NCBI RefSeq assembly: GCF_016482825.1
Contig: NZ_JAEMNV010000002.1
Coordinates: 682,001-746,000 of the forward strand
From: Antrihabitans stalagmiti
Lineage (GTDB): Bacteria; Actinomycetota; Actinomycetes; Mycobacteriales; Mycobacteriaceae
DNA length: 64,000 bases
Direction of reading: 5' to 3'
A model generated the notes under the pieces. It saw only the letters and a program-made list of their open reading frames with translations, searched no databases and was not told where the DNA came from. The number at the start of each line of letters is the position of its first letter. Positions within the stretch are counted from its first letter, which is position 1. A program made the position numbers and the translations under genes. This document shows positions 61,801-64,000 of the stretch, one piece after another.

Positions 61801-64000
61801 TCGGTCGCATAGGTGATCGCGCCGGCCATACCGTCTGCGCCGCCGCCGATTTCGGACAGCGTGAGCTGCAGGTCGAAGCGTGCAACCTGATCTTCGATAT
61901 CGAGTGCGTCGACCCGCAAGCCCGGCAATTCGAGCGCCGCGCGATCGAGGTTCTGGAACGCGAGCGCGACCTGGAACAGCGGATGGCGTGCCTGGGAGCG
62001 CTCCGGGTCGAGCACGTCGACGAGCCGCTCGAACGGCACGTCGGCATGACCGAAGGCGTCGAGGTCGACCTGCCGGACCCTGGCGATCAAGTCGGCGAAC
62101 GACTCCGTTGCGTCGATCGGTGTCCGCAGCACGAGAGTGTTGACGAACATGCCGACGAGATCGTCGAGCGCGGCATCGCCTCGGCCTGCGACCGGTGTGC
62201 CGATGACGATGTCGTCGGTACCGCTCAACCTGGCCAGCAACACGGCGAGCGCGCCGTGCACAACCATAAACAGCGACGAGTTCTGTTCGCGGGCAACCCT
62301 GTTGAGACCGGCGAGCAGGTCTGCGTCGATCGTGAACGTCGACGTCCTACCTGCATTCGTCGCGATCGACGGGCGTGGGCGGTCGGCGGGCAGATCGAGC
62401 TGATCGGGGATGCCGGCGAGCGCCGAGTCCCAGTACGCGATCTGCTTGGAGATCAGGGACTGCGCGTCGTCCTCGGAGCCGAGCACCTCGCGCTGCCAGA
62501 TGGCGTAGTCCGCGTACTGCACCTCGAGCGGCGCCCAGGACGGAGCTTCGCCTTCGGTGCGTGCCACATACGCAGTCATCACGTCGCGCGTCAGCGGGCC
62601 CATCGAGAAGCCGTCCGCGCTGATGTGGTGCACGACGACGGCGAGTACGTGTTCGACCGGGCTCGTGCGGAAGATACGTGCGCGGATCGGGGCATGCTCG
62701 CTGACATCGAAGCCGTCGGACATGAAGTCCATGACTGCGCCGAGCAATCCGTCTGCGGTGACGTCGATCGGCGCCAGCTCCGGAATAGCTTGCTCCGCAG
62801 CAACAATCACCTGGTACGGCGTACCACCGTGCTCCGGGTAGCGAGTGCGAAGCGACTCGTGGCGACGGATGACATCGGCGATGGCGATGCGCAATGCATC
62901 GACATCGAGTTCGCCTTCCAGCCGTATTGCGATCGGGACGTTGTAGGCCGCCGACGTCGTGTCGTACTTGTTCAGGAACCACATCCGCTGCTGAGCGAAC
63001 GACAGCGGGATCAGGTCCGGACGAGGTCCGGCAGTCAAGGCACGGCGTGCTTCGCCCGAGTGCGACTCGACGCGGGCGGCCATCGCCGCGACCGTCGACG
63101 CTTCGAACAGCGTCCGTACCGGTACGACGGTGCCCAGTGCGGCACCGATCCTGGAGACGACCCGAGTTGCGATCAGCGAGTTGCCGCCGAGATCGAAGAA
63201 GTCGTCGTCGCGACCGACCCTGTCGATTCCGATGACGTCGGCGAACACACCGGCGACGACTTCTTCGACTGGCGTAGTCGGGGCCCGGAACGCCCGGCCT
63301 TCCGCTGCCGGAGCCGGCAGCGACTTGCGATCCAGCTTTCCGTTGGCGGTCAGCGGAATCGAGTCGAGTACGACGATCGCCGACGGCACCATGTAGGCGG
63401 GTAGCAGATCGGCGACGTCGTCGCGCACGGTCTCGACGTCGATCGCAACGCTCGGCGCTGCGACGGCGTAGGCAACCAGACGCTGATCACCCGGCGCATC
63501 CTCACGCACGATCACCGCGACCTGCGCGACCGAATCCTGGGCAAGGAGAGCTGCTTCGATCTCGCCGAGCTCGATGCGGAAGCCGCGGACCTTAACCTGA
63601 TCGTCGGCGCGACCTAGGTATTCGAGTTCACCCGACCGGTTCCAGCGAGCAAGGTCACCGGTTCGGTAGAGCGCGGTGCCTGCCTCCCCGAACGGGCTGG
63701 CGACGAAACGTCCCGCAGTCAGCGCCGGCTGGCCGAGGTAACCGCGAGCGAGTTGAACGCCCGCCACGTACATTTCGCCGGGAACACCGACGGGAACCGG
63801 ACGCAGCCGCGTGTCGAGAACGAACACTTCGAGACCGGCGATCGCCCGACCGACGATGCTGCTCGTTGCCGCCGACGCTGTCGCGGCATCCAGTTCGCGA
63901 TGGCTGACGTGGACCGTCGTCTCGGTGATGCCGTACATGTTCACCAAGCGCGGAGCATTGTCGGCGTGCCTGCCGTACCAGTCGGTCAGGCGTCGCAGTT
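33963..64000 (-). CDS. NRPS1: giant NRPS, N-terminus outside window
   Basis: At least 10,011 aa are visible and the frame is still open at the window end, inside an A domain. Order seen: (A1)-T1, C2-A2-T2-E2, C3-A3-T3, C4-A4-T4, C5-A5-T5, C6-A6-T6, C7-A7-T7-E7, C8-A8-T8-E8, C9, then a truncated A-like domain. All complete A domains keep YTSGSTG or FTSGSTG, YGPTE and the A10 Lys (GKLDR). T domains before E carry LGGDS, others LGGNS. C domains after E (C3, C8, C9) have SPLQxGL, D-accepting; the rest have LSLAQQRMW or close variants. Predictions: residue 1 probably Thr, residues 3, 5 and 7 Ser, residues 2, 7 and 8 D. C9 has no A on this protein; its partner is A1 of NRPS2. The initiation module and any acylating starter C domain are outside the window. 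Confidence 0.94.
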   Translation of the reverse strand, partial: LRRLTDWYGRHADNAPRLVNMYGITETTVHVSHRELDAATASAATSSIVGRAIAGLEVFVLDTRLRPVPVGVPGEMYVAGVQLARGYLGQPALTAGRFVASPFGEAGTALYRTGDLARWNRSGELEYLGRADDQVKVRGFRIELGEIEAALLAQDSVAQVAVIVREDAPGDQRLVAYAVAAPSVAIDVETVRDDVADLLPAYMVPSAIVVLDSIPLTANGKLDRKSLPAPAAEGRAFRAPTTPVEEVVAGVFADVIGIDRVGRDDDFFDLGGNSLIATRVVSRIGAALGTVVPVRTLFEASTVAAMAARVESHSGEARRALTAGPRPDLIPLSFAQQRMWFLNKYDTTSAAYNVPIAIRLEGELDVDALRIAIADVIRRHESLRTRYPEHGGTPYQVIVAAEQAIPELAPIDVTADGLLGAVMDFMSDGFDVSEHAPIRARIFRTSPVEHVLAVVVHHISADGFSMGPLTRDVMTAYVARTEGEAPSWAPLEVQYADYAIWQREVLGSEDDAQSLISKQIAYWDSALAGIPDQLDLPADRPRPSIATNAGRTSTFTIDADLLAGLNRVAREQNSSLFMVVHGALAVLLARLSGTDDIVIGTPVAGRGDAALDDLVGMFVNTLVLRTPIDATESFADLIARVRQVDLDAFGHADVPFERLVDVLDPERSQARHPLFQVALAFQNLDRAALELPGLRVDALDIEDQVARFDLQLTLSEIGGGADGMAGAITYATDLFDESTIALFAQRWLRVLGAVAADPAVSVAQIDVLDEAERADLVTRAGGATVEPRTLADLLAAAAALDPARTAVVFEGEETTYRELDERSNRLARLLIDRGVGPEDLVALGIKRSTESVLASWAVAKTGAAFVPIDPNYPADRIEHMVTDSGATVGLTVASARGDLSDSVEWLLLDDPALLEQASATSAEPVTAADRVRTLRTDHPAFVIYTSGSTGKPKGVVVTHSGLANFSAEQVERYSITPESRALHFASPSFDASMLELLLAVGAGATLVVAPPTIYGGDELADLLRRTHVTHAFITPAALASVDPTGIDDLRVVVAGGEACPPELVSRWAATDAAGKREFFNGYGPTETTIMTNISAPLLVGETVTIGGPIRGMRSLVLDSRLRPVPVGVAGELYLSGVQLARGYHARPGLSAERFVANPYGDATDEAGARMYRTGDVVRWTSDRTVEYVGRSDFQVKVRGFRIELGEIDAALAADETVDFATTVGHKSSTGAVSLVSYVVATPGNSIDVAALSAAVGERLPSYMVPASIMVLDRIPLTPVGKLDRAALPEPVFAADVAFRAPRTPVEQTIADIFAEVLGLDRVGVDDSFFALGGDSIVSIQLVSRAKARGVIFSPRHVFEQRTVAGLASVAEVADPSSAAPVTLAELPGGGVGTMPLPPVVRFMAERGGSFDRFNQTLVLELPIGIDRANVVATVAAVIDRHDMLRSKLHRDDAGEWQLEVLPAGAVDADSLVTRTEFDPSIDAGAFTELATDALDSALGGLDPANGVVVQFGWLDPATTDGGAPRSGRLIVAAHHLAVDGVSWRILVPDFVTAWAQLSSGQTPVLAEPGTSMRRWAHALGERAVDDARVAELPMWRHIVDGPDPLVGPRALDPDVDLASVVRKVRVEVSAHVTKSLLTTVPALYHGGVNDALLAALALAVTKWRARRGVHENSALIRLEGHGREEEVVPGADLSRTVGWFTAIFPVRFDIAGVDVDDAFAGGPAMGSAIKAAKEALLSVPDKGIGYGLLRYLNDDAAAELPVRLPGQVSFNYLGQISASDIPEQLAGFGWIPAADLGDLVAQPDADMPAMAPLDINAIVVGGTLSANFGYPETLLDRADVDELAHLWVEALEAVARHAGSAEAGGRTPSDLTLVDVTQGDIEKWEHRYPALTDAWPLSPLQAGLMFHALLAVTSVDVYTSQIVLSLSGSVDGRRLRSAAEAMLDRYANLRTAFVTDVAGNAVQVVLEAVETPWTDFDLVRLDDADRAVEFERILADDRAARFDLTQPPLIRFTLVRVETDKWQLIVTNHHILLDGWSMPLLMKDLLVLYAVRGDSSMLPPVRAYRTFLEWVSVQDKAASEQAWRHALVGVSEPTLLAPMDSSRQITALAGEYLFELDEQQTAKLSALAAELGVTANTVLQTAWGILLARITGRDDVVFGTTVSGRPADLSGVESMVGLFINTVPVRVRFDAAETASAVLTRIQGEQADLLDHHYVGLADIQAAAGVGGLFDTLVVFESYPVDAAGISAQAAAIDGMSVDGIDANDATHYPLTLIAQLDTKLRIRAGYLRDLFDDNAVRAIADRLVRVIDSITANPAAAVGDIELLDAAERKQVVEEWNSTAYEVDSSATLVSMFAAAVVEHPSAVALSFEGVDLSYAEFAARVNRLARYLMSVGVGPESFVALGMRRSVDLVVGMYAVTVAGGAYVPLDPDHPAERTQYILETARPVCVLTTSGDAVDVAGAVRIDELDLSGFDAAPVAAEERSASLSPSNTAYVIFTSGSTGRPKGVAVSHDAIVNRLVWMQSAYGLGSSDVVLQKTPATFDVSVWEFFWPLQVGARLVVARPDGHRDPAYLDDIVRAEGVTTAHFVPSMMSVFVSYLVDNEIEQGSPLRQVFASGEALPAKTAHRLRALTGARLHNLYGPTEAAVDVTFHEVVDADTVAVPIGAPVFNTAVLVLDSRLRPVPVGVAGELYLAGVQLARGYVGRPDLSADRFVANPFGGPGERMYRTGDLVTWRADGELEYIGRTDFQVKLRGLRIELGEIEAALTAQDAVRDAVVVVRSDPRTGDQLVGYIVAESGTAPDVDAVRDELGNGLPAYMVPSAFVVLDELPLNASGKLDRKALPAPVFEAKVFRAPTTPVEEIVANTFAEVLGTPRVGLDDDFFALGGNSLVATRVVARLSAALDAQIGVRELFEAPTVVALAARAESHAGAGARAALVPQERPERIPLSLAQQRMWFLNRFDSASAVNNIPVAVRLSGLLDRQALQIAVADVLARHESLRTLYPEVDGTPYQVTVPTARVIPDLSPIEASEAELPSRIAELVLTGFDVSAEVPFRARLFEISPTEHVLALVVHHISADGFSMGPLTRDVMTAYSARVDGGEPAWTPLAVQYADYTLWQRDVLGFEDDPESLIARQVEYWTQALRGVPDQLDLPADRARPAVATGRGETYTFDIPAETHRHLAELARERNATLFMVTHAALAVLLARLSGTGDIAIGTPVAGRGERALDDLIGMFVNTLVLRSQIDSAAPFTDVLTSVRETDLAAFGHADVPFERLVEVLNPARSQARHPLFQVLLSFQNAGQRALELPGLSVSGIELTSKVSNFDLQVILTETVDANGEPAGMITEIIYALDLFDESSVAGIAERFVRVLDGVVSDPAVRVGDIAVLDQVEHGVLLRERNATAHAVENVLLLDGFDAQVRATPDAPAVVFEGESVTYAEFDARVSQLARILIAQGVGPESLVGLAIRRSIDLVAGMYAIVRAGGAWVPLDPDHPAERIAHILDTAQPVCVLTTSRDAFDGAGSVPLIAIDTVATEGVSTEPVTDDERVGTVRADHPAYAIFTSGSTGRPKGVAVSHAAIVNQLEWMQSEYQLDATDAYLQKTATTFDVSLWGYFMPLRVGATLVVATNDGHRDPAYVADTIAAQRITITDFVPSMLSVFAAHVSAESLTTLRHVFVIGEALPPETVASFARVSSAGLHNLYGPTEAAVSITYWPAAGETGQSVPIGVPEWNSQVFVLDSRLHPVPDGVPGELYLSGAQLARGYVSRPDLTADRFVANPFAGVSGTARMYRTGDLVTWRADGVLEYIGRTDFQVKFRGQRIELGEIETALLTSSQVNQSAAVVMSTATGDQLVGYIVPTPGSAPEPGQLTAELTQLLPSYMVPSAIVVLDEFPLNTSGKLDRKALPEPVFEARSFRAPTTPVEEIVAAVFADVLGIAQVGRDDDFFALGGNSLIATQVVARLGAALDTRVAVRTLFEATTVAGLAARVESHAGVGARAELAPRVRPDRIPLSLAQQRMWFLNRFEPESAVNNIPVAIRLTGALDVVALQAAVADVIDRHESLRTVYPDYDGMPAQVVLPAVQVVPDLTPITVAQADLLGAVTSIIGTGFDVAAEVPVRARVFRVEPTGSNGSTVPTAEHVLVVVVHHISGDAWSMGPLARDVMVAYASRVSGEMPTWTPLPVQYADFALWQRDVLGSESDPSSLISQQAQYWTDGLAGLPDQLELPSDRPRPVAASYVGATHTFEIGEELHTRLRRVARERGVTPFMVVHGALAVVLARLSGQDDIAIGTPVAGRGEQALDDVIGMFVNTLVLRTAVDGGRTFAELLAAVRETDIGAFGHADLPFERLVEILNPARSQARHPLFQVMLTFQNTGQTELELPGLRVSGVEFDAQVAKFDLAVEVVEKFDANGEPVGATTNFVYATDLFDASTVAGFADRFVRLLDGALADQNTPVGELDILSAAERKKVVEEWNSTAYEVDSSATLVSMFTAAVVEHSSAIALSFEGVDLTYAEFAARVNRLARYLMSVGVGPESFVALGMRRSVDLVVGMYAVTVAGGAYVPLDPDHPAERTQYILETARPVCVLTTSGDEVDVAGAVRIDELDLSGFDAGPVAAEERSAALSPSNTAYVIFTSGSTGRPKGVAVSHGAIVNRLVWMQSAYGLGSSDVVLQKTPVTFDVSVWEFFWPLQVGARLVVARPDGHRDPAYLRDVIVEHSVTTAHFVPSMLAVFVAAPGVDNCTSLQQVFASGEALPAKTAHRLRALTGARLHNLYGPTEAAVDVTFHEVVDADTVAVPIGAPVFNTAVLVLDSRLRPVPVGVAGELYLAGVQLARGYVGRPDLSADRFVANPFGGVGERMYRTGDLVTWRADGELSYIGRTDFQVKLRGLRIELGEIEAALTAQESVAQAVVVVRGDAHLGDQLVAYVVGSALNTSAVNTEVLRTELTTVLPAYMVPSAFVVLDDLPLNASGKLDRKLLPAPTFAAKVFRAPTTPIEEIVANTFAEVLGADRVGLDDDFFELGGNSLIATQVVSRLSAALDTPVGVREMFEASTVAGLVARIAQHTGNGRRRPALIAGARPERLPLSPAQQRYWFLNQFDTESAVDNIPVAVRMTGDLDIAALEAAVRDLIERHESLRTVYPDSLEGPYQRVLPAAEVVRPLVPEAVTEAQLPTRVFEIASTTFDVTAEVPLHVALLEIEGSPTRDYVLTMVVHHVCADGASMGPLTRDIMVAYAARTNGDAPNWAPLPVQYADYALWQRDVLGVEGDPDSLAAEQVAYWVDALSGMPDQLELPTDRPRPAVQSFRGGALRFTIDADVHQQLLALARGNNASLFMVMHSALSVLLARLSGTDDIAVGTPIAGRGEQALDDLIGMFVNTLVFRTRVEGSDTFADLLARVREHDLEAFANADVPFERLVEVLNPVRSTARNPLFQVGLSFQNLADSALRLPGLDVSVVDFDTQLAKTDVQFTLADQRAADGTPGEIAAEITYAVDLFDESTVQSFADRFVRILTAITTDPTAVIGDIDLLDSTERAALLDARNATEHDVDPATLVSLFDAQVAATPDATAVVFEGERLTYAQFDSRVNRLARYLIDSGVTPEDRVALAMRRSVDLVVGMYAVAKAGGAYVPVDPDQPADRTDYILETAAPICVLTTARDEFTTDRVAAIVRVDVVDLSDLDDAPIRDSERLGALLPANTAYVIFTSGSTGRPKGVAVSHGAIVNQLVWKRAEFELGADDAVLLKTAATFDLSVWEFWSALVSGSRLVIASADGHRDPAYLNQLMRDEAVTTLHSVPSMLEALLVESDGHLTTSLRRVLAIGEALPAATAKRYKATNAGDLYNLYGPTEAAVSVTSHLVTEVVGAAVPIGVPEWNVQVYVLDARLHPVPAGVAGELYLAGDQLATGYHGRADLTADRFVSNPFGHSGSRMYRTGDLVSWRADGTLEYVGRTDFQVKVRGFRIELGEIESVLAAQVSVAQAVVVAHEDARTGTQLVGYVVPAGNTDVDAAALRTTVASELPSYMVPAAIMVLDSLPLNANGKLDRKALPAPVFEAKAFRAPATPIEEIVAGIFAELLGAARVGLDDNFFELGGNSLLATQVAARLGNALDTRVSVRSLFEAPTVEALAARVEQHAGVGGRKALTAQPRPERVPLSLAQQRMWFLNRFDTESGVNNIPAVIRLTGALNLEALQAAVGDVVGRHEVLHTIYPEVDGTGYQVSVPVAGAVPQLIPEPVTETAIAERVAAIIATGFDTTVEVPLRAALLQISERDHVLVVVVHHIASDGFSMGPLTRDVMIAYSARTAGDAPGWAPLEVQYADFALWQRDVLGSEDDPESVIAQQFAYWRTALDALPAQLDLPSDRPRPAIASYDGAAHTFEVDATLTASLNELARTQNSTLFMVVHTGLAVLLARLSGTSDIAIGTPVAGRGEAALDDLIGMFVNSLVLRTEIEAGESFDTLLQRVREIDLSAFGHADVPFERLVEVLNPERSQARHPLFQVMLTFQNLGPTTFELPDLEVAAVDFDVQTAKFDIQVTLAEKLDADGAPAGMAVELAYATDLFDANTIAVFGRRFVRILETMAREPGLAVGDAPIIDEVERARVVERWNATDHFVDPTANLVSLFEAQVAATPKATALVFEDEKLTYAEFAARVNQVARLLIAEGVGPEALVAVAMRRSIDMMVGIYAVLTAGGAYVPVDPDHPADRIAHILETASAVRVLTTARDDIAIPDVAFADAVLELDTVDLSSHSTDAVTDADRRAPVQPNNTAYVIFTSGSTGRPKGVAVSHGSIVNRLLWMQDTYELSKADVVLQKTPVTFDVSVWELFWPLQIGATLVVARPDGHRDPEYLVEVIAANAVTTAHFVPSMLAVFVAYPGASHSITLRQVFASGEALPVQTAARMRAALPSTRLHNLYGPTEAAVDVTYHEVTDADSSTVPIGVPVWNTKVLVLDSRLRPVPVGVAGELYLAGTQLARGYVARPDLTADRFVANPLSAAGERMYRTGDLVWWNRSGELEYVGRTDFQVKLRGLRIELGEIEAALLADDRIAQSVVLVRNDSAAGEVLVGYVVPAPGAAVDIDALTTSLGARLPEYMVPSAILVLDEFPLNISGKLDRKALPAPVFESDQQFRAAENATEEVIAAVFAEVLGVAQVGVDDSFFALGGDSILSIQLVSRARARGVVFSPRDVFEHKTVAGLAEVAVAGGAETAAVLAELPGGGIGRSPLLPFGHLMVERGGGYSRFAQTMLLDLPEDIDRAGIEATIRAVVDRHDVLRSRLIDDEQGRGLEIFPAGSVDVGSLLTRVELSGATDDPAVVAEASAALDAALGRLDPDNGVMLQFVWLVTPDAGSRLLIVAHHVVVDGVSWRILVPDFVTAWSQLAAGTTAELTAPVTSVRRWAHALADEARSAARIDELPVWHSILDGPDPTLGERPFDPAVDVLATVERLEISVPADVTAKLLTSVPERFHGGVNDGLLTALALAVAKWRRERGVFESSTLLQLEGHGREEELVPGADLSRTVGWFTSVFPVRLDVAGIDLDSALAGGSAAGAAIKAVKEQLLAVPDKGMGYGLLRYLNADTAQQLSAETGQFSFNYLGRMSTGEVPEGLGALGWLPAADLADIEAPGDADQPANKTVDINAIVADGASGATLNASFAFPAGAVSREAVQELADLWITALTALATHVDDPAAGGLTPSDVPLVHVGQHDIDAWESRYHAVSDIWSLSPLQNGLLFHAMLADASLDIYTMQVVLSLEGDVDSARLRAAAQGVLDRYDNLRTVFVQGDDGNSVQIVLDHVDVAWRETDVRGGRHAEVQERLARMLADDQAKHFDLSTAPLVRFTLVRTGGTSYKLVLTNHHVLLDGWSLPLLMKDLLVLYATRGDASVLPRVRPYRSFLAWLGDQDADASREQWRKALAGFEEPTLLAAADPGQEISTRSAEVVADLSEETTATLTALGARLGVTMNTLIQAAWGILLGRMTARDDVVFGATVSGRPADLAGVESMVGLFINTLPIRVQLIEEETTEQFLSRLQGEQADLLAHHYLGLNDIQRIAGVGALFDTLTVFESYPVDEAGLAQQAQSIDDMSVTGVSSNDNTHYPLTLGITSGATVHMWLEYFEDLFTSDAADTLMQRLVRILESFATAPALPVGDITILDPDEFDRLTDVHADDVMVRDLVPDALARGAQVNPNGVAIRYEGRSITYRELDEYSSRLARVLIDRGVGPEELVALAFPRSYEMVAAVWAVTKAGGAHVPVDPSYPQDRVLHMITDSGAVTGLTGSGFVDRLPSALDWLVLDDPATTALCDAQSAEPVSDLDRLRPLRSNHPAYVIYTSGSTGLPKGVTVTHAGLGGVVEFATELYGLTSESRFLHICSPSFDPSVLEWLATFYIGATLVIVPASIIGGPDLAELLRTERVTNAIITPAVLGTVDPAGLSDFEVVSVGGDVTTPELLAKWQPGRKYFNGYGPTETTIISSFAQLEVGRPVTIGTPVHGMSALVLDGRLNPVPPGVAGELYLAGGALARGYHNRPDLTADRFIPNPYGEPGARMYRTGDVVRWAPNVAVDATAERPFELEYVGRSDFQVKVRGYRIELGEIDAVLAADPNVDFAITIGRETAAGATILVAYVLPVPGHSIDTDALTEFAAQALPSHMVPSAIVVLDEIPLTPVGKLDRKALPEPVLAPRDFRAPVSDVEAIIAEVFANVLGVDQIGVDDSFFALGGDSILSIQLVSRAKARGVVFSPRDVFEQRTVAGLAEVAKRHDANDAPAQLVELEGGGVGDIPLTPIMASILGGSGSFDRFSQSMALGLPRDIDRATLVKTIAAVFDHHDVLRSQLTLENDGWTFEALERGSVDVDGLIHRVSFPADIDEAVLTELATTELDGAMRRLDPVAGSMMRFVWLDFGSERSGILVIAAHHFVVDGVSWRILIPDFAVAWSQLNAGQNVVLPVNGTSMRRWAHALHDEAQTPKRVAELAFWRSVGGVDDPLFGDRAFDPTVDTFSTVDRVQVQLSTAATQSLLTELPTLYRGGVNDGLLTALAMAVEKWRATRGVATGSALIKLEAHGREEGVVPGADLSRTVGWFTSAYPVRLDLAGIDITDAFAGGVAAGTAVKAVKEQLLSVPDKGIGYGLLRYLNESTSHQLKELAGGQISFNYLGRVSAGEVPAELRDIGWAPSGDLGELSVDMDADMPANGVIDINAIVSDGPDGPRLGAGFAFPAGLISRADVQEFAELWTAALEALSTHAGQTEVGGLTPSDLPLVDVEQTDIELWEQQYPSLGDVWPLSPLQSGLLFHAMMTASTVDVYTMQAVLDLNGTVDSVRLRTAAQAIVDRYPNLRSAFVTDASGESMQVVLDKVELPWRELDLTKLSDEDRMPELRRLLAQDQATHFDMAAAPLMRFTLVQTEAQTYHLAITSHHIVLDGWSMPLLMRDLLMLYALHGDASALPRVAPYRNFLAWLEARNKDDSLQAWAQALAGVSEPTLLAAPARGAETYAEIGKVITELPEEKTAELAALGASVGVTVNTLVQTAWAILLSRMTGREDIVFGATVSGRPAELTGVESMVGLFINTIPIRVQLDENVSISDLLQRVQGEQADLLDHHYIGLPDIQRAAGVGVLFDTLMVFESYPIDKDALTQASSIDGMTVTGVGVSDATHYPLTLLVTADTTIELTLKYQGSRFTRADVDALSARLVLVLDELVADPSGLVGDVEIIGEAERNAILGDTGSATAPAPDVSAQLSSQTLPHLLAEIVEEDPEAPALAVDGREISYQELDEDSSKLARVLIERGFGPETVAAVALPRSVDSVTALWAIAKTGAAFLQIDPQRPADALATVLGASGALVGLTDSSLRSGLPDSVEWFVIDDATVAEQVAAAAGHPVSYADRLRPLLAVHPAAVVDGTDAAGTVVSHGELASLASRAREKYAVTYESRTLLVGPPAGPGALVEFLLASTSGAVAVIGDPNDADGLADLLADEWVTHAFLPPVALASADPDGLEDLTVVVLTEGDADQEHVDRWSEGRTVWTDVTEGFGESLQ
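36270..40925 (-). other. NRPS1 module 8: C-A-T-E (D-residue, unassigned)
   Basis: C with NHHVLLDG, D-accepting. A code DPLISGGIIK, from FDPSVLE; unassigned. [12 protein letters not shown] with HHFVVDG and EAHGRE. Confidence 0.8.
40930..45575 (-). other. NRPS1 module 7: C-A-T-E, predicted D-Ser
   Basis: C with HHIASDG, L-accepting. A code DVWHFSLVDK (Ser), but this A domain lacks the codon bias of modules 3 and 5. [12 protein letters not shown] with HHVVVDG and EGHGRE. Confidence 0.85.
45580..48770 (-). other. NRPS1 module 6: C-A-T, unassigned
   Basis: C with HHVCADG. A code DLWHLILVSK, resembling module 4 at its last positions. [11 protein letters not shown]. Confidence 0.8.
48775..51985 (-). 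other. NRPS1 module 5: C-A-T, predicted L-Ser
   Basis: C with HHISGDA in place of HHxxxDG. A code DVWHFSLVDK (Ser). [11 protein letters not shown]. Confidence 0.85.
49320..50620 (-). repeat. 1.3-kb near-identical segment, copy in module 5
   Basis: Covers most of the Ser A domain of module 5. Nearly identical to 55713-57022 except for an internal stretch at 49773-49882. Codon use shifts inside it to GGT, GTG, TTG, TAT and CGG, unlike the GGC/GTC/CTC/TAC preference around it. Confidence 0.88.
51990..55175 (-). other. NRPS1 module 4: C-A-T, unassigned
   Basis: C with HHISADG, L-accepting. A code DVWDFILVSK, from [10 protein letters not shown] cannot assign it. [11 protein letters not shown]. 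Confidence 0.8.
55180..58370 (-). other. NRPS1 module 3: C-A-T, predicted L-Ser
   Basis: C with NHHILLDG, D-accepting. A code DVWHFSLVDK, a well-known actinobacterial Ser code. [11 protein letters not shown]. Much of the A domain lies in a near-identical DNA repeat shared with module 5. Confidence 0.86.
55713..57022 (-). repeat. 1.3-kb near-identical segment, copy in module 3
   Basis: Partner of 49320-50620, offset 6,393 bases at the low end and 6,402 at the high end, both in frame. The internal divergent stretch is 56163-56281. Same odd codon use as the partner. Confidence 0.88.
58375..63030 (-). other. NRPS1 module 2: C-A-T-E (D-residue, unassigned)
   Basis: C with HHISADG, L-accepting. 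A code DALFVGGIMK, with [18 protein letters not shown], then E with HHLAVDG and EGHGRE. Confidence 0.82.
63030..64000 (-). other. NRPS1 module 1: partial A, T; probably Thr
   Basis: Only the A-domain C-terminal half is present. [11 protein letters not shown] gives M, V and H at pocket positions 322, 330 and 331, matching the Thr code ending MVHK and the confidently called Thr module of NRPS2. T is [10 protein letters not shown]. No E domain. Confidence 0.65.

Overview
The window looks like chromosomal DNA of a mycolic-acid-containing actinobacterium, most likely Rhodococcus or a close relative. The reasons are the high GC content, an antigen-85-type mycolyltransferase, a 13E12/DUF222-type HNH endonuclease gene with a LexA-like box, and GTG/TTG starts. 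The genus is inferred; no rRNA or housekeeping marker is present.

Region 1 (1-4749) is a small catabolic block: an aldehyde dehydrogenase cut by the window edge, an alpha/beta hydrolase, a second full-length aldehyde dehydrogenase of the same subtype, and a divergent GntR/FCD regulator. A 7-bp inverted repeat lies between the last two. Region 2 (4850-8662) is a DrrABC-type ABC exporter with ATGA/GTGA overlaps, then a secreted lipase. A perfect 19-bp-stem hairpin ends the lipase gene and the converging mycolyltransferase gene.

Region 3 (9811-64000, minus strand, about 85% of the window) is a giant non-ribosomal peptide synthetase (NRPS) locus. In assembly order: NRPS1 (at least 10,011 aa, start outside the window), a small lipoprotein, a polytopic membrane protein, an HNH endonuclease gene plus tandem repeats, NRPS2 (about 5,561 aa), NRPS3 (1,277 aa) and the mycolyltransferase. 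I count 13 adenylation domains (one partial) and 5 epimerisation domains. Codes read by eye give Ser three times, Thr once surely and once probably, and eight unassigned positions: a long, hydroxyl-rich peptide with five D-residues. No thioesterase, MbtH-like gene, phosphopantetheinyl transferase or starter module is visible here.

The most unusual feature is how the synthetases are divided. Both protein boundaries fall inside a module, between C and A. NRPS1 and NRPS2 each end, after their last C domain, in a truncated A domain of about 290-300 aa that has lost the ATP-binding, substrate-pocket and A10-lysine motifs. The next protein starts with a short basic tail and a complete A domain. I propose these pseudo-A domains as a docking or structural device. 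NRPS3 ends in half a C domain followed by a complete C domain with an altered active-site motif, which is the likely release module.
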